DNA of 64,000 nt from Panagrolaimus kolymaensis (GCA_028622995.1 JAJQJQ010000005.1:2914001-2978000), one strand, 5' to 3'. Positions 1 to 12,492 are shown, counted from the first letter of the stretch. A program made the numbers and translations. The notes: generated by a model from the letters alone, not told the origin.

Positions 1-1269
1 ACTATTACAGGAAGAATAAAAAGAAGGCATAAAAATAAAATGGTGCAATAATAACATTTAAATTTTCGACGCATCTCAATGGGTTCTGAAAATTTTTCTT
101 TTTTTATTAAAGCTTAAGTTTGTTTGTTTGTAATTTAAGGTCAGAGGCTTTTTAGACAAATCTAACAACAACAAAAAATGGCAACTAACTTGTTATAGGA
201 AATTCTTCGTTGTTATCATGTTGATGAAAGTTGTGTGATTCTTCATCTCGTCGCATTTTCTAAAAATTACAGTAATAAAAAATAAGTATAATCTTGTAAG
301 CAGCAACATTGGCGCGTATTAAAGTAAAGCTTGGTATGAAGAGTAATGGAAAAAAATTGGCTCGTTAGTTTTATACTTATAAACCGAATCGCTTACAAAA
401 TTAATTTAAAAGAAGACACGATTAAAATATTGCAATACTTTTTTACTGTAACTATTATTTATTATTTGAAAGAAAAAATTTATTAAACCAGCTCATTTTG
501 CAGTATTTAAAAAAGCACAATTTTGTCTTGTTTTTATACCCTAAAAGATGACTGTATTTTTTTCTTATCACCATTAAACGTAATCTTCCTTCCTGTTAAT
601 GGCACCAACGAGTTTAAAAATAATAATAAAGAAGAAAAAAAAATCTATTTTTATGCACTTTTATTTATTAAAAAAACACACACACCTAAAGCTGATACTA
701 TAAAAACAGGTTGTTCGAGGAAACCCCACAGCATCGCCAAAGTTTAAACAACAGTTTTAATGGGATTGCGTAAAATTTCATTCTTCTCTAAATATGGAAA
801 GTAATAAAAATGAAAAGAAATTTTTTTATAATCTTCTGTGAACCTTTGAGAATAATAAATATTTTTGTTTATAAAAACAACATTGCGGGTTTTTTGGGTT
901 CAAAATACATAAATGATTTTAAAATCGAAAGAAAAGTAAAACACATTTTTTTCTTTAAATTTTTTTGGTTCAACAACAATCGCGACATTGGGAAGTAAAA
1001 CGTCAGAGGTTTTAAAATTTCATTTTGATTTCTATTAAAAATTTCAAATCAATTCAAATGTTATAAGAAGTTTTTTTATTTGATAGGGAAAAAAACATTT
1101 AAAAAATACAGAAATATTCGAGTCACTTTTCCACAATTAAAAAGATGTGTTATTAAGCTTCTATAAACAAAAACATGATTACAATTTGCACTATTTTATA
1201 TGAGTTTAGCTTTCAGTAATATATGTCTTTGTATTCAAAATAATTTAAAACCTAGCAAATAAACTTTAT
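1..1269. other. Gene-free AT-rich stretch
   Basis: No coding region here can be supported. The open frames are short, low in complexity and rich in Lys, Phe and Asn, as expected by chance in AT-rich DNA. It may hold the downstream side of a gene that ends outside the window. Confidence 0.5.
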
Positions 1270-1521
1270 TTAAAGGGAGTGTCCCAAACGATGAGAATAA
1301 TTTTACTACGACGGGTGTTCCTAGCCCGAAAGTTTCATTGTCTCAAAAGCTTACAAAGTGCTACGAATTTTTGTAGCTTTTTGTAGCATTTAGAGAAAAT
1401 TTCGTAAACTTTTGAAAAAAGTTTGTAAAACTTTGTTAGACTTTGAGACAGTGAAGAAAAACTTTCGGGCTAGGAACACCCGCTGTAAGGGTTTTCTCAT
1501 CGTTTGGGACACTCCCTTTAA
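1270..1521. mobile_element. Hairpin-like non-autonomous DNA transposon (MITE), TTAA-flanked
   Basis: The two ends are inverted copies of each other. The outer 23 bases, starting AGGGAGTGTCCCAAACGATG, match perfectly at 1274-1296 and 1495-1517. A second inverted block, GGGTGTTCCTAGCCCGAAAG, is near 1315-1335 and 1465-1485. The similarity continues imperfectly towards the middle, so the 244-base element could fold almost end to end. TTAA lies on both sides (1270-1273 and 1518-1521). That fits a TTAA target duplication (piggyBac-like) or a TA duplication (Tc1/mariner-like) one base further in. There is no open frame, so any transposase would act in trans. Confidence 0.8.
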
Positions 1522-1554
1522 CTTTTTGAAATAATTAAAGTTATCATTAAAAGT

Positions 1555-3611
1555 TTATATAAAACAAGGAAGAACGTTTTTAGCTTCACAAGCATGAATA
1601 CCATGGTTTTCAAGGAATCCAGCAGCGATGACGGTTTGAGAAAGCTGAAAAAATGGATTTTTTCATTAATAATTTGACTTTAAAAAAAAGATAGTTTACT
1701 TCATAATTTTTGGATGTAATAACATGAACAAAGTCCCAAAGTAAATTTGTTTCAGCAAATGGTGCTTTGTCTTCAGAAAGTAAAGCCTGGTAAGAAGCTT
1801 CCAAAGCCAATGGAATTTCAAGGGATTCTTTTGCAATTCCATGAACGGAGAAACATTGTTGTTGCCCAACAATATCTGCTGGAATTCGATCATGCACATT
1901 TGGATGGGATCTTTGTGTGCCATATGCGGACCATTTAAACCCTTCAGGATTAATAATTTTAACAATATTTTTTGTTATATCTAAAATAAATGATGCTTCG
2001 TTTCCATAATGTAATCGCATAAGAGCAGCCACAGGGATATTAATCCAATTTCCAATTTGACTATATTCAATTTTAGTTGAAGATTGTGAAACGAAATCAA
2101 AGTTGGAATTTCTCAATGCTTCATTTTTATCTGCCAATTTTAAAAGTTTTTTAACAACCGCGAAACGGCGGAATCGAAGTAATGCAACGATTGAAGCAGC
2201 ATCAGTTTGCATTTCAAACTTTTTATGTTCAAATTCAAATCTTTGCTTAACATTGCTAAGTTGCATCCATTCAGGTTCTTCGGTGGATAATCCAACCTTT
2301 CGAAGGCGTTCTTTAGCAATTTCACGTTGTTCATCATTTGAAAGATATGGATTAATAATAGTTTGAACCTTTTCAGTTAAAAGTTCAAATTTAGCTAAAA
2401 CTGTTTCACGAATATTTGTAATTTTAGTTGAATTTTGAGTTGACATATAAACAATTGAAGCTGCAAGAGGAGTATATTTTTCAACAACTTTAACGCAATC
2501 ATCAAAATCATATTTTAATGATTTTCTCAAATTTGCTGCTAATAAACTTTTAATTGTTTCTGCTGAAGTTTTAGCAAGCAATTTTCCAAGTTCTTCCACA
2601 TATTTTGGATTGGTAACCACAAATTTGAAGCTTTCATTTGCTTTAAGCAAAGGTTGATCAATGAAAAGTTTGGTGAAAAAAGTTGCAAAATCAAAACTTT
2701 TGGTATTGACGGAATTTAGATTTAAAATTTGCCAATAAGATGAATTATCATTTGAATCATCAGCGATTTGACTCAAAGCGTGTGAAAATGAAAGGGCAGG
2801 TTCAAAGATTCGTCGACCTCGAAGAGCAAGAGCTTTAACATCGGTGAAATCATTCTGAACTGGGAATTTTGCAAATTCTGGATTAGGGCTGAGATAAACG
2901 AGCATAGGGTTCATTCCATCAGGTTCGACAAAATTAGCTGAGACTTCGAATTTGAAGAAAGTTTCTAGATTAAAATGAGCGAGCATTAAAGCAGTTGCTT
3001 CAGCAATGGATTCTTTGGTGTTGCTAAAAATAATTATTTTTTATGTTTACTAAATATTGCTATGGAAGGTTTCCAAAAGGCTCCAACAAACCTTTGAAGA
3101 ACATTATCCAAAACAGTTTCAATCATTTCATTAACATCTTTATTATTCATTCCTTTACTGCATGCTTTATAACCTTCAGCAACATTTTTTAATTTTCCAT
3201 TTTCATATCCTTTTGGTAAAGGACCTCGAGTTAAAACTCGATGAAGGCTAGTGGCAACTGAATCTTCATATTCTGCATCCACATCGATGGTACTATGTTG
3301 GATATCTTTACATGTGCCTTTAGTGACTTTTGGTGGATCATATGTTTCTTCAAGGAATGAAGACCATTTAGTAAATGCTGCCCCATTTTGAGCAGTTGAA
3401 AGACATTTAAAAATGTGATAACCAACAAAGAAATGTCCAACAATTAAACCAATAATTAAAACTGCGACAATAGCAAGGATGAGCTTTTTAAAATCGCATT
3501 TATCTAAAAATTTAGAATTCGATTAGGAAAATAAAAATTCTGCTGTGAACATTCAAATTCATTTGTTTCGACATAGAATTGCTTCATATCAAAACTCTGA
3601 GTAACACCCAT
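1555..3611 (-). CDS. Membrane-anchored M13 (neprilysin-like) peptidase homologue, catalytic motifs lost
   Basis: The protein has about 640 residues: a short cytoplasmic N-terminus, one membrane segment at about residues 24-49 (KLILAIVAVLIIGLIVG...), then an M13-type ectodomain. Inferred exons are 3551-3611, one from 3503, one from 3024 to 1700, and a last one after an acceptor near 1646 ending at TAA 1555. M13-like landmarks are visible, such as IGNWINIPVAAL where active enzymes have the NxIxFPAxxLQPP region. However, LHYGNEASFILDITKNI occupies the HExxH position, and AKESLEIPLALEA stands in place of ENIADxGG. Zinc binding and catalysis should therefore be absent. The exon 2 to exon 3 junction (3024-3092) is out of frame with the best splice sites: either the intron is only 26 bases, or there is one extra A in an AAA run near 3000. 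Family membership is fairly sure; function is unknown. Confidence 0.7.
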
Positions 3612-6600
3612 TCATTTTCACTTTTCATTGTTTACATTCTTAGAAACACACCACCCAAAAAAGAAGTCAATCACACTTCTTATTATTGCTCATTCATTCG
3701 GTATTTGCTTTTCGTCAAAGAAAAAAATGCTACCAAAAGTTGTTAGAGACTAAAAGGCGCTATCAATAAAAAAAAACCCGAGATCAAGTAATGCGGCGCT
3801 TGCGAAATTTTTCTATGCAGATACTTTTTTTGTCATTCGAAAAAAAAGTTTCATTCCATTTTGATGGCGAGAGCGCTTGCAAATCTGTTTATTTTTTTCG
3901 TTTCTAAATAAAACTTTTAGTTTTTATTTATTAAAAACATTTAGCGGTCGTCAAAAAGCTTGGATCATTGCATACTGTTTATTGAATTAAATATTATTGC
4001 GCTAAATTAATAAAGTGTTTAATAAAGCTATAAAAATAAAGAAGTTTTCTAAAATATTGAAAGATCAACAAAGATTTAAAAAAAATTAAAGTAAGTTTTT
4101 TTTATTTTATAAATAAATTTGGAACGTTGTTTTCCAAATATCTTTTATTTCTTGGTTTATGTCCCTTTTTTAAATATCCCAAGACTTATATCGTAGTTAA
4201 GCGGTGCCAAGCTAAAAATACTGAATCAAAATTAAAAAATTAAAAAAAAATATTGTATGAAGAATATTTCATTATTTTCGTTTCCGATCACATGCTTGCT
4301 TGCTTGCTTTTCCCTTTCCCCTTTAAATTTTAATCTTTTTTTGCAAAAAAAAAAATATAGTCACTTTCCTCTGCATTAAATTCAAAAATAAATAAATAAC
4401 AGAATTTTTTAATTCATTGTATTTATTTTTTACCAATATTTTTAGGCTTGTTTCTTTTGCTTTTTTCATTAAAAAAACCCGTGATTAAAAATTGTACTAA
4501 AAAAAGCTGTCAAATTTTATACAATTTTCCCTTATTTTTTGATGCACCTTTTTGAATATTTGCTTGGAAAAAATATTTGAAAAAAGAGTATGTATGCTTT
4601 CTGACGTTTTTAGTTTTTTCCCTTTACCGAAAAATGCTGATTACGCTTTCCATCGCTCGCTGCTGCCTCTCACCAACCCAAACAAGGAAAAAAAGAAGAA
4701 AAGAAGCTTATTTTTTTGTTGTTGATAATAAAAACCCTCGCACATCCTCGCTTTTTTAGGCTCGCTCTTTCCCTTGGTTTTCTTTGATTTTGATCAATGA
4801 AAAAAAGGACGCAATGGAAAAAACATAGGAATAGGTCAAAGTTGTGGTGGCATGTTTAATTCTTTCTTATTGTTTGCTTCCTAAGTAGCGGCTAATTGAG
4901 GAGATTAGAAAAGATGATTTTTGGTCTACATAAATCAATGATAATGGTGACGGCAAAAGAAAGAAAATATGTCTGCTAATTATCAAAACGAATTTAGGAC
5001 ATTGGATAATAATGGTCAATGATCTTTCCCAAAAATAAAGAAAGAACTTTGGTAAACAACATTTTTACAAAAATAAATTTAAAAGAAATTTAAAAAATTG
5101 TTAAAATTAGGTCGAAAAACATGTTGTTTTTAATGAAAGTTTCAAGGTGAGCTCTTTTTTTTTATCAAGAAAACTATGCGATCTTGCTAAAAATAGTTTT
5201 TTTTATTATGCAAAAAAGTAAAACGTGACTAAACATGAAGGTGTGGTTGGTTATAAAGAAAGCTGTTCTTATTTGGCGTGGGTTTTTTTTTGTAAATAAT
5301 AAACAAGAATTGGAAATTATCTATGGGGTTTTCTAATTGTTTTTTCCTAATATTGTAACCAGGGCTCTCATCGTGAATACGTATTTACATTCTTAGCTAT
5401 AAAATTATGTTTTCTTTGCTTAATTTCAGGAAGAAAAGCATTATGGCAGGCTTTTATAAGAATATTTAGGCTATCTTTAACCATGGTTTATTAACCTAAT
5501 AAAGCTGCTCGCATAATGAATGCTTCAATAATTTTTCTAATTAATTATCCGCCGGTGCAAATATGAAAGATGTTAATAATAAGCTTACACTAATATACCC
5601 AAAACGAATCCGTAAATAACTAAAAAGCATCATAGTTCAAAGTTTAAATATTGATATTATTCCTCCCACGCAATAATGATTGCATAATAATAATGAAATT
5701 AATCCATCACAAAGTGACGCGATTTTTTAAAGAAAAATTATGAAACGTTTTTAACAAAGGAATAAGCAATGTTTTGCAACCACACACATTTCCATACACA
5801 TACATATTTGATGACAAAGTCTGAGAGACCCAGAATCATGACTCATTTTGAAACAGCTTTGTTTATTTATTCTTTTCCTTTTTTTTCCATACCTGCAAAA
5901 GTTTTTCTTCGAGGCTCTACAGCTGGTGGGCGAAATGAAATTGTGGACAAAGTATCTTCATTTTGAAGCTTTTGATAACTACCTAAAATTTGAAAATTCA
6001 AAAATCAACAACATTAAAGAAAAAAAAACCCTACCGTCGCTCTTCATCTTTTTTTAATTTTTTCTTTTTTTTCTATCAAGTAAGAAATTAAGCAAAAATG
6101 ATAATCAATCAGAAAAGTTTTGAGGCTTTTGAGGAAAAATGGAGAAAAATAAATTTAGAGTTGATAAGGCTGTCAATGAAAATGTCTTATATAGTGGCGC
6201 CAAGATGTCGCAAGAAACAATAGATGATAAAATGAAGCTGAAAAAAAAAATATTTTGTCCTTTTGTTTCACAAATTCAAAGAGTAAAGCATTTATTCAAT
6301 GAAATGAAAATATTCTTTGATTTTGATCTTGAAATAAACAAACAATATTTTAATCAAGAAAAAATTAAATTGTTTATTTACAAACAATATTTTAATCAAG
6401 AAAAAATTAAATTGTTTATTTACCACGATTTTTTGTAAAAGAAAATAACTATTAAAACTAAAATCTATTAGTTTCTTCGAATAATTTCTATAGCGTACCA
6501 AACCATGGGTGCTTTTTTTTAAGTTTCTTACTAAAGTCATGTAAAATAAAATTCATCGATCACGAGCCTATCTTTTACAAAGAATAATTTTTATATTTAC

Positions 6601-7429
6601 TGTTTTTTTGTTTATGCAGCATAGCAATTAGAAAAATTATGTAAGACTTTTCTTGATATAAAAAAAAAGCTTACTCAAGTTTTAAAAAATTTCGCTAAAC
6701 AAAAAACTAACATTTAAACACAAATTACAGTACAAAAATTATATTATAGTTTTAACCACATAAAAATCGAATGATAAAAAATAAAAATATTGTTTTCTTG
6801 ATACCTTTTTTTTCTTACTAAATTTGTGTGTTTTTCAAGAAAAAAAATCAAAAACGTTAAGAGAGGCGGTGAATCACCCTTTCTTTTTATTTATTTTTTA
6901 TTTCCTTTTTCCTACAAAACACGCGTAAAAAATGATTTTTTAACAAAAAATAAATGTTTAAATAAAGCATTTAAAATCGATTGTAAATAAAGCAAGCAGA
7001 GAAAGTATCAAAAGAAAGGTGCTCCAGGATGATTAAAAATTTTAATTATTTTCTTCTTAGCTAACTATTTTTGTTTTTGCGTGGACATCCGAAAATGAGT
7101 CAATTTTAAAGAAGTTGCCAAGATAGCAGCGCCGATGTAATAACCTGCAGTTGATCAACGTGTAAAACTGTAATAAGAAATGATTCATGATGAACTTTAA
7201 GATTGGTAAATTAGTTGTAAAAGTTCTCAACGTCAAAAACAGAAACTTTATTTTTCGTGACGAGGCTCACTGGACCAACATCAAGGGTTTTTACTAATAA
7301 AATTTATATCAATTTTTATTTATGGAAAAAAGATAAACATTTTATTATCATTTTGAAAATATATAAAGATTCTTATGAGATTGAATTTTATGGCAGTGAT
7401 ATTTTCATTATCGCACGATATTTGGCTAT
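3612..7429. other. Long gene-free stretch between two minus-strand genes
   Basis: This 3.8 kb is AT-rich with many poly-A and poly-T runs. I found no exon set with good splice sites or recognisable protein. The longest open frame (6139-6438) is Lys/Phe/Asn-rich and includes a recent tandem duplication. The part next to 3611 must hold the promoter of the M13-like gene, but no element can be pointed to. Confidence 0.5.
6340..6423. repeat. 42-bp tandem duplication, two identical copies
   Basis: The unit beginning AAACAATATTTTAATCAAGA occurs at 6340-6381 and again directly at 6382-6423 with no visible difference. Identical copies point to a recent slippage or duplication. It lies in gene-free DNA. 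Confidence 0.85.
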
Positions 7430-8869
7430 TTAGCCAAAATAATTGCCGCCATAATTCCCTCCTAAACCACCTAATCCACTGCCATATCCTCCATAGCTAC
7501 CACCTCCGAGGCCGCCGTAATTTCCACCTCCAAGGCCACCATAATTTCCACCCATGCCTCCTCCATAACTACTTCCAAGACCTCCTCCATAGCCGCCTGA
7601 ATTTCCATATCCACTGTATCCATTGGAACCTCCAAGGCTGCCATATCCATAACCACCATTTCCCATGCCACCATAGCCGCCGCTGCTCATTCCGCTGCCA
7701 TATCCGCCAGAATAACCACTACTACCATATCCACCTCCATTGTTTCCATATCCACCGCCTCCATAACTACTGCTTCCAGCCATTGGTGAATATGATCCAC
7801 CTCCGTAGGATTGCATTCCACCTCCATAACTTCCACCATAACCACCGCCGCTGGAAATGTATGGGCCTTCAACCCCCATCATTCCATTGCCACCTCCATT
7901 GGACGATGATGAAAAACCTGATTGTTGTTGTCTACCAGTGTATGATGGATTAACTCCATTTGGAGCTTTACGGAATCCTCGTTGAAATTCATAATCAATT
8001 TCTTTATCAAAATTCCATCCTTCTGGAATATTTTTCAAGCCTCGAGCAACCGGAGATTCTGATGGGAAATCTGGATCGATATGTGCATCATAAGGGACAA
8101 TATCGGATGTCGAGTCGACATGAGCGACACTAAAATGATGAGAACATAACTGACAAAAAATGGGCTCTTTTAAGCTTACATAGCTGCTCCAGTGGCTGCA
8201 TTTCGAACGGGACCCGCAGGCTGGACTTGAAAATCTGATTGACGTTTTCTGTAAAAAAAAATTTAAAATTAAAAAGTTGAACATTTAATTTAATTTAAAT
8301 GACACTTAAAAATATGACCTTCAAAACAAGAATAAAAAGTTGTGAAAAAAAATACCCTCTAAAAATGGGAGCTTCCTGTGGAGAAAATTTAAACAATTTT
8401 GGTTCATCTTCAAAACTGCCACTATCATTATTTGATTCAGAAATCATGGGTTCATCAACGATCACTACATTAATATCATCATAAAGGGGACCATCATATT
8501 TCTCTGGAATTATTCCATTTTTTGCGAATTGTTGAGTTAGATAATCTCCAATACTATAAAATAAATATATGTTTCAGAGAATCACAAAAATAAAAAACGC
8601 ATGAAACTTTGCTTTTCGATACGAAAACTTCTTTCTTTTTTTTAATTTTCGTGCTGACAATGCCGGAAATAAATTTTATTTTAAAAAATATAACAAAAAA
8701 ATGTTTAAAAAAATCTCGGCGAAGTGTCTCCAAGATCTTACCGAATCAGTTTATAAAATAATTAAAAAATCTCGAGAACTCACTTTTCTTTTGTTGGCAG
8801 AAGCGTTTCAAAATTAGGATAAACAAAATTTATTAAAATCGCAAATATTAATAATCTTATTAAACTCAT
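7430..8869 (-). CDS. Secreted glycine-rich protein with acidic propeptide-like region
   Basis: Four exons (8784-8869, 8356-8553, 8180-8248, 7430-8129) join in frame to give 350 residues. Residues 1-19 (MSLIRLLIFAILINFVYPN) are a likely signal peptide. An acidic stretch rich in Asp, Glu and Ser follows up to about residue 93 and ends at FRGKRQ, a possible furin-type KR cleavage site. The second half, from about residue 190, is made of GGYG, GGSYGG and GGMGG repeats with regular Tyr and ends NYGGNYFG. This composition is typical of extracellular matrix or cuticle-associated Gly/Tyr-rich proteins, where Tyr can be cross-linked. That role is an inference from composition; no catalytic domain is visible. 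Repeat content makes homology searches weak. Confidence 0.75.
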
Positions 8870-9740
8870 GATTATTACTTTTTTACTTTCAATATTCTCC
8901 AAACTAAAGCAATTGTTTTCTTCTTCTTTTCTTTTTTTGTTCTTGGTTTTATTATTGAAACATTAATTTTCATTTCTTTTTTTTGACGGCGGAAGAAGCC
9001 TCAAGGCAAAAACCTTTTTTACTTTTTTTTTCATTTCATTGTCCCAATTAAAATCAATTATACATTTTATTGTTGTCATCAAGTCGATTGTGAACTCTAC
9101 CTTTCTAATTTCGCCCTTTTGTTTGTGGTTAGAAGAGTCAGTTTCAAATTTGTAACAATAAGAAGAAGAAAAAAGGAAAGTGATAATAACAAACAGCAGA
9201 AGAGAAAAAAGATTGAAAGTGAAACCATTATATTTATTTTATTATTCTTTTTTTCAAAAACAAATATGACAAACTTTTTTTTGCAACTTTGTCGAACGAA
9301 AAAAACATTGATCAGAGTAATCAAAAGTTTTAGAATTCATAAAGTAATGATAAAATTTTGTAATCCGAAGAAAAAAGACATACATAGAAAAAAAGTACAT
9401 TTTTATTAGTAAAAAAATTATTCAAATCTTTCAAGTTTTTATTTATTAGTCATTACAAAATTGAAGAGAGACATCCTCAAAGAAAGTAAAATTTTCTTTA
9501 TTCCGATTTTTTTTGGATTTAACAAACAATTATTATAAAAAATGGCCACAAGTGCATGTTTCTTCATCCTTTTTGATACACCTTCTTTTCACCATCACTC
9601 GTTTTTTTCCGTGATCCACTTGACTTTGATCCTCCTCATTCACCAAGAAGAAGAAAAAAACGTGTCTCGATTCATTTTCGAATAAAAATTATTTATTCAC
9701 TTTCTTACTACTGTTTGTTTGCAAAATAAAAAAATAAAGT
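8870..9740. other. Intergenic region between divergent genes
   Basis: This separates the minus-strand Gly-rich gene from the plus-strand Cys-rich gene, so it should hold both promoters. It is AT-rich. Overlapping open frames on both strands near 9100-9400 are low in complexity. No specific element is recognised. Confidence 0.5.
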
Positions 9741-12260
9741 TATGTTTAAATTTTATTGTATAGTTATTTTATTTTTATTTCTTTCAACAGTTTTTTGTTG
9801 CAATATTGAAACTTTGCTTCAAGGAACCTTTCAACGGCAATTTAATCAAATAACGGATAATTCTTTGAGTCCCGTTCATTTTGAAAAGGTAAATTAACGA
9901 AAAGATCAAAGAGCTTTGATATTTGAAAAATTTACATTTTCCCTTCATATTGATTCAAAACAGATACAATTACAAAACCTAATTTTAATTTTAAAAAAAT
10001 ATTTAAGTGGTTAACTCTATTGTCGAAATCGTTTTTTAGATAATAATAACTTCCTCATCTGCAAATGTTTGGGGCGATTGTTATGAAAAAGTTGAAAGTC
10101 ATTCATTTATTTTTGGTTTAAAGTAAACTTTTTCATTTCACAAATTCCAATTATAATTGTAATTTAGACGATCAGGTAAAGGAACATGCTTTCGATGTAT
10201 TACTCTCATTCCACGATCACCCAATGTTATTCAATCTTTGCATCAAGATAGTTAGTTTTTTACTTTCTTCAATCACAGAAAAAAATATTAAAAATAATTC
10301 CAGGTGAAACATGTCATGAAGCCGTGATGGATGCAAAACGAAGTTGTTTTGATCCATCTGCAATTGGGCCAGGCGATGGAGAGCTTCTCTTTCGTCTGGA
10401 AAACATTCAATATCAATCTTGCGGTCTTGAAGGAAATTTTGATGTTGAATATGGACGAGTAAATCAAAAAGAATTAAAATGTGATATTGATTCAGGAACT
10501 CGAGTACCTTACCAAAAAATTGAGATAATTTAAAAAAATGACAAAACTATTTTTAGATGCAAAATTGCGACAGCAAGGAAGAGTTGCACTTTGAATTTCG
10601 TAATTGCTCATTCCCCCCATTTGATCAAAAAATAATTTGCCTTGGTTCATGGCCATCGGTAAAAAATGAACATTTTCTTGCACTTTTTGATCAAGATACT
10701 CGAAAATATCGTTGTGGTAAATTAAATTCATATAAAAATGAAACAAAGTTATTACTTTCCGCTGATGCATATTGCTCTAAAATTGAAGCCAATACTGCTT
10801 TTGAAAGTTATCGATTTATTGAAAGTAAGAAAACTAACTGTAATGTAAGAGTGTTGAATGGAAGATAAAATTTTAGAAAATAGAAAACAGAATTTTGCTT
10901 CATGTGAATTTCCTGAATGGTTGCAAGGTGAATATGATGGTTTATCAGTTAAGGCGGATCAGATCCGCCATAGATTATCAAATTCTCCTCCTCTTGTTTC
11001 AACATGCGTTGAAGTGGATAATGAAAGAATTTTAGTTCATTCAGAAACTAGTTGGTAAGTTCAAAAAAAAAATACTAGAGTTTGAAGCTGAATTTTTTAT
11101 CATGGTTAAAAGTCGCTATTTGAGATGAGAGTTGCGGCGGCGTTGACGAAAATAGCTTTTTGATTCGAAGTAGTAAAGTAAATACAAATTTTTTCAGTGG
11201 CGAATCTCTTGGCTATCATTGTTTATGGTTTAAATCTCGAAGTAATTCCATCATCGAATTTAAAACAACTACCATCGCTAATGAAAGCAATGGAATGTGC
11301 AAGTAAGAAATATTCACACAATTTTTGATTTCCTAAACATTTTTTTGTAGGCGTGAAAATGAATTCAATCAAGCTGTTTGGACAACATTAATTTCAAAAA
11401 CTCCCAAAAAATCAGCTTGTGCATATTTTGGTTCATATTCAACTCCAAAAGAAATGCAAATTAATGATTGTTATAATTTAACAGTAAATTGTAAAAAGCG
11501 TAACCAATTTAAAATTATTGCATATCATTGTCAAAGTGGAAATGCATATGATGGTGAGTTAGCTGATAAACAATAATAGGAAAGAATAAAAAAAAATTGA
11601 ATGTTTTTAGTAAAAAGCTATGATTGTTATGGAACATGGAAAGAAGGAGATAATTTATTTGTTTATGCTAAAACACAAGATTCACAAAATGATAATGTTT
11701 GTATGGTAAGTTAGTTGGCTGATGGCTTGAGGATTACAAAAAAATTGTTTTGAGCATTCCGTTTTCTTAAAAAACTAACGACAAACTAAAGAAGCGCCCT
11801 TTCATCAAGAAAGATAAATTGAGGTATTATAAATTTACAATCATTTTTCAGATCAGTCGCCAACAAGGAGAATACCTTTATATTGCAATTCTTGGAAATC
11901 ATTGCACTCGAAATTTTAATTTTAGTGAAAATCCTGATTCTGTTTTAGTTTTAAAGCGAACAGGTAAAAGCAGCGAAACTTTCTCCATCTTAAAAATTTT
12001 ATAATAAACTTGCAGAAGATTGCTCCTCCCAAATTCCATCGACTCAAACTCCTAATGAACATTCACACTCACTCTTAATGATTTCGTCAACTCCAAACAC
12101 TCGAAGATTATCACCTCCCCGAAGAATTGAAACGAATGAGCTTGATGTAAATTATCCATTTATTTGGAATCAAAATTACACAAGTTCAAGTCCAAACATT
12201 TTGGAAGTTAATAACTTTATAATCTCGGGATTGATCTTTTTAACCTTTTTCAATTTTTAA
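9741..12260 (+). CDS. Cys-rich surface protein, probably GPI- or tail-anchored
   Basis: About ten short exons can be joined in phase from ATG 9741 to TAA 12258-12260. Residues 1-20 (MFKFYCIVILFLFLSTVFCC) are a signal peptide. The ectodomain has Cys-rich modules of similar style: WGDCYEKVES, then GTCFRC; FEFRNCSFPPFD; SCEFPEWLQGEYDGL; CYGTWKEGD. The CxFPxWLxGxY pattern resembles the invertebrate families catalogued as DUF7042 to DUF7045; this is from memory and not checked. After a Ser/Thr/Pro-rich stalk the protein ends NFIISGLIFLTFFNF with nothing after it, as expected for a GPI signal or a tail anchor. Function unknown. Example junctions: CGA|gtacct near 10504, GAA A|gtaag at 10825 to ttttag 10876, and TG|gtaagt near 11055. 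Confidence 0.7.
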
Positions 12261-12492
12261 ATCGCCTATTTATTTATTTTAATAAAATGTAAATTAATAA
12301 ATCCTTTTTTGTTGCTCTCAAAAACTAGCCTTTTTTCGATAACAAAAAAAGCGTGAAAATACAAATTTCAAATTTATCCAAATTTCGCGCTTTGCTTTCA
12401 GTTTTCCCAAGCTTTTACCCGCCAATAACATATTGCAATAATATTTCCAATCTTCATTGTTGTTTGTTGTTGTTGAATAAACTTTGAAAGAA

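Noticed and set aside
6139..6438. 99-codon open frame containing a repeated 14-residue unit
   Set aside because: The repeat comes from the 42-base tandem duplication. The composition is Lys/Phe/Asn-rich as in random AT-rich DNA, and there is no domain or splicing context.
7375..7953. 192-codon His/Cys-rich frame on the plus strand
   Set aside because: It is the antisense shadow of the GGYG repeats of the Gly-rich gene; all the His codons pair with Gly/Tyr codons.
10840..10876. A 32-base intron in the Cys-rich gene
   Set aside because: It used the donor AAT|gtaaga, which breaks the reading frame. The donor GAA A|gtaag at 10825 gives a normal 52-base intron in frame.
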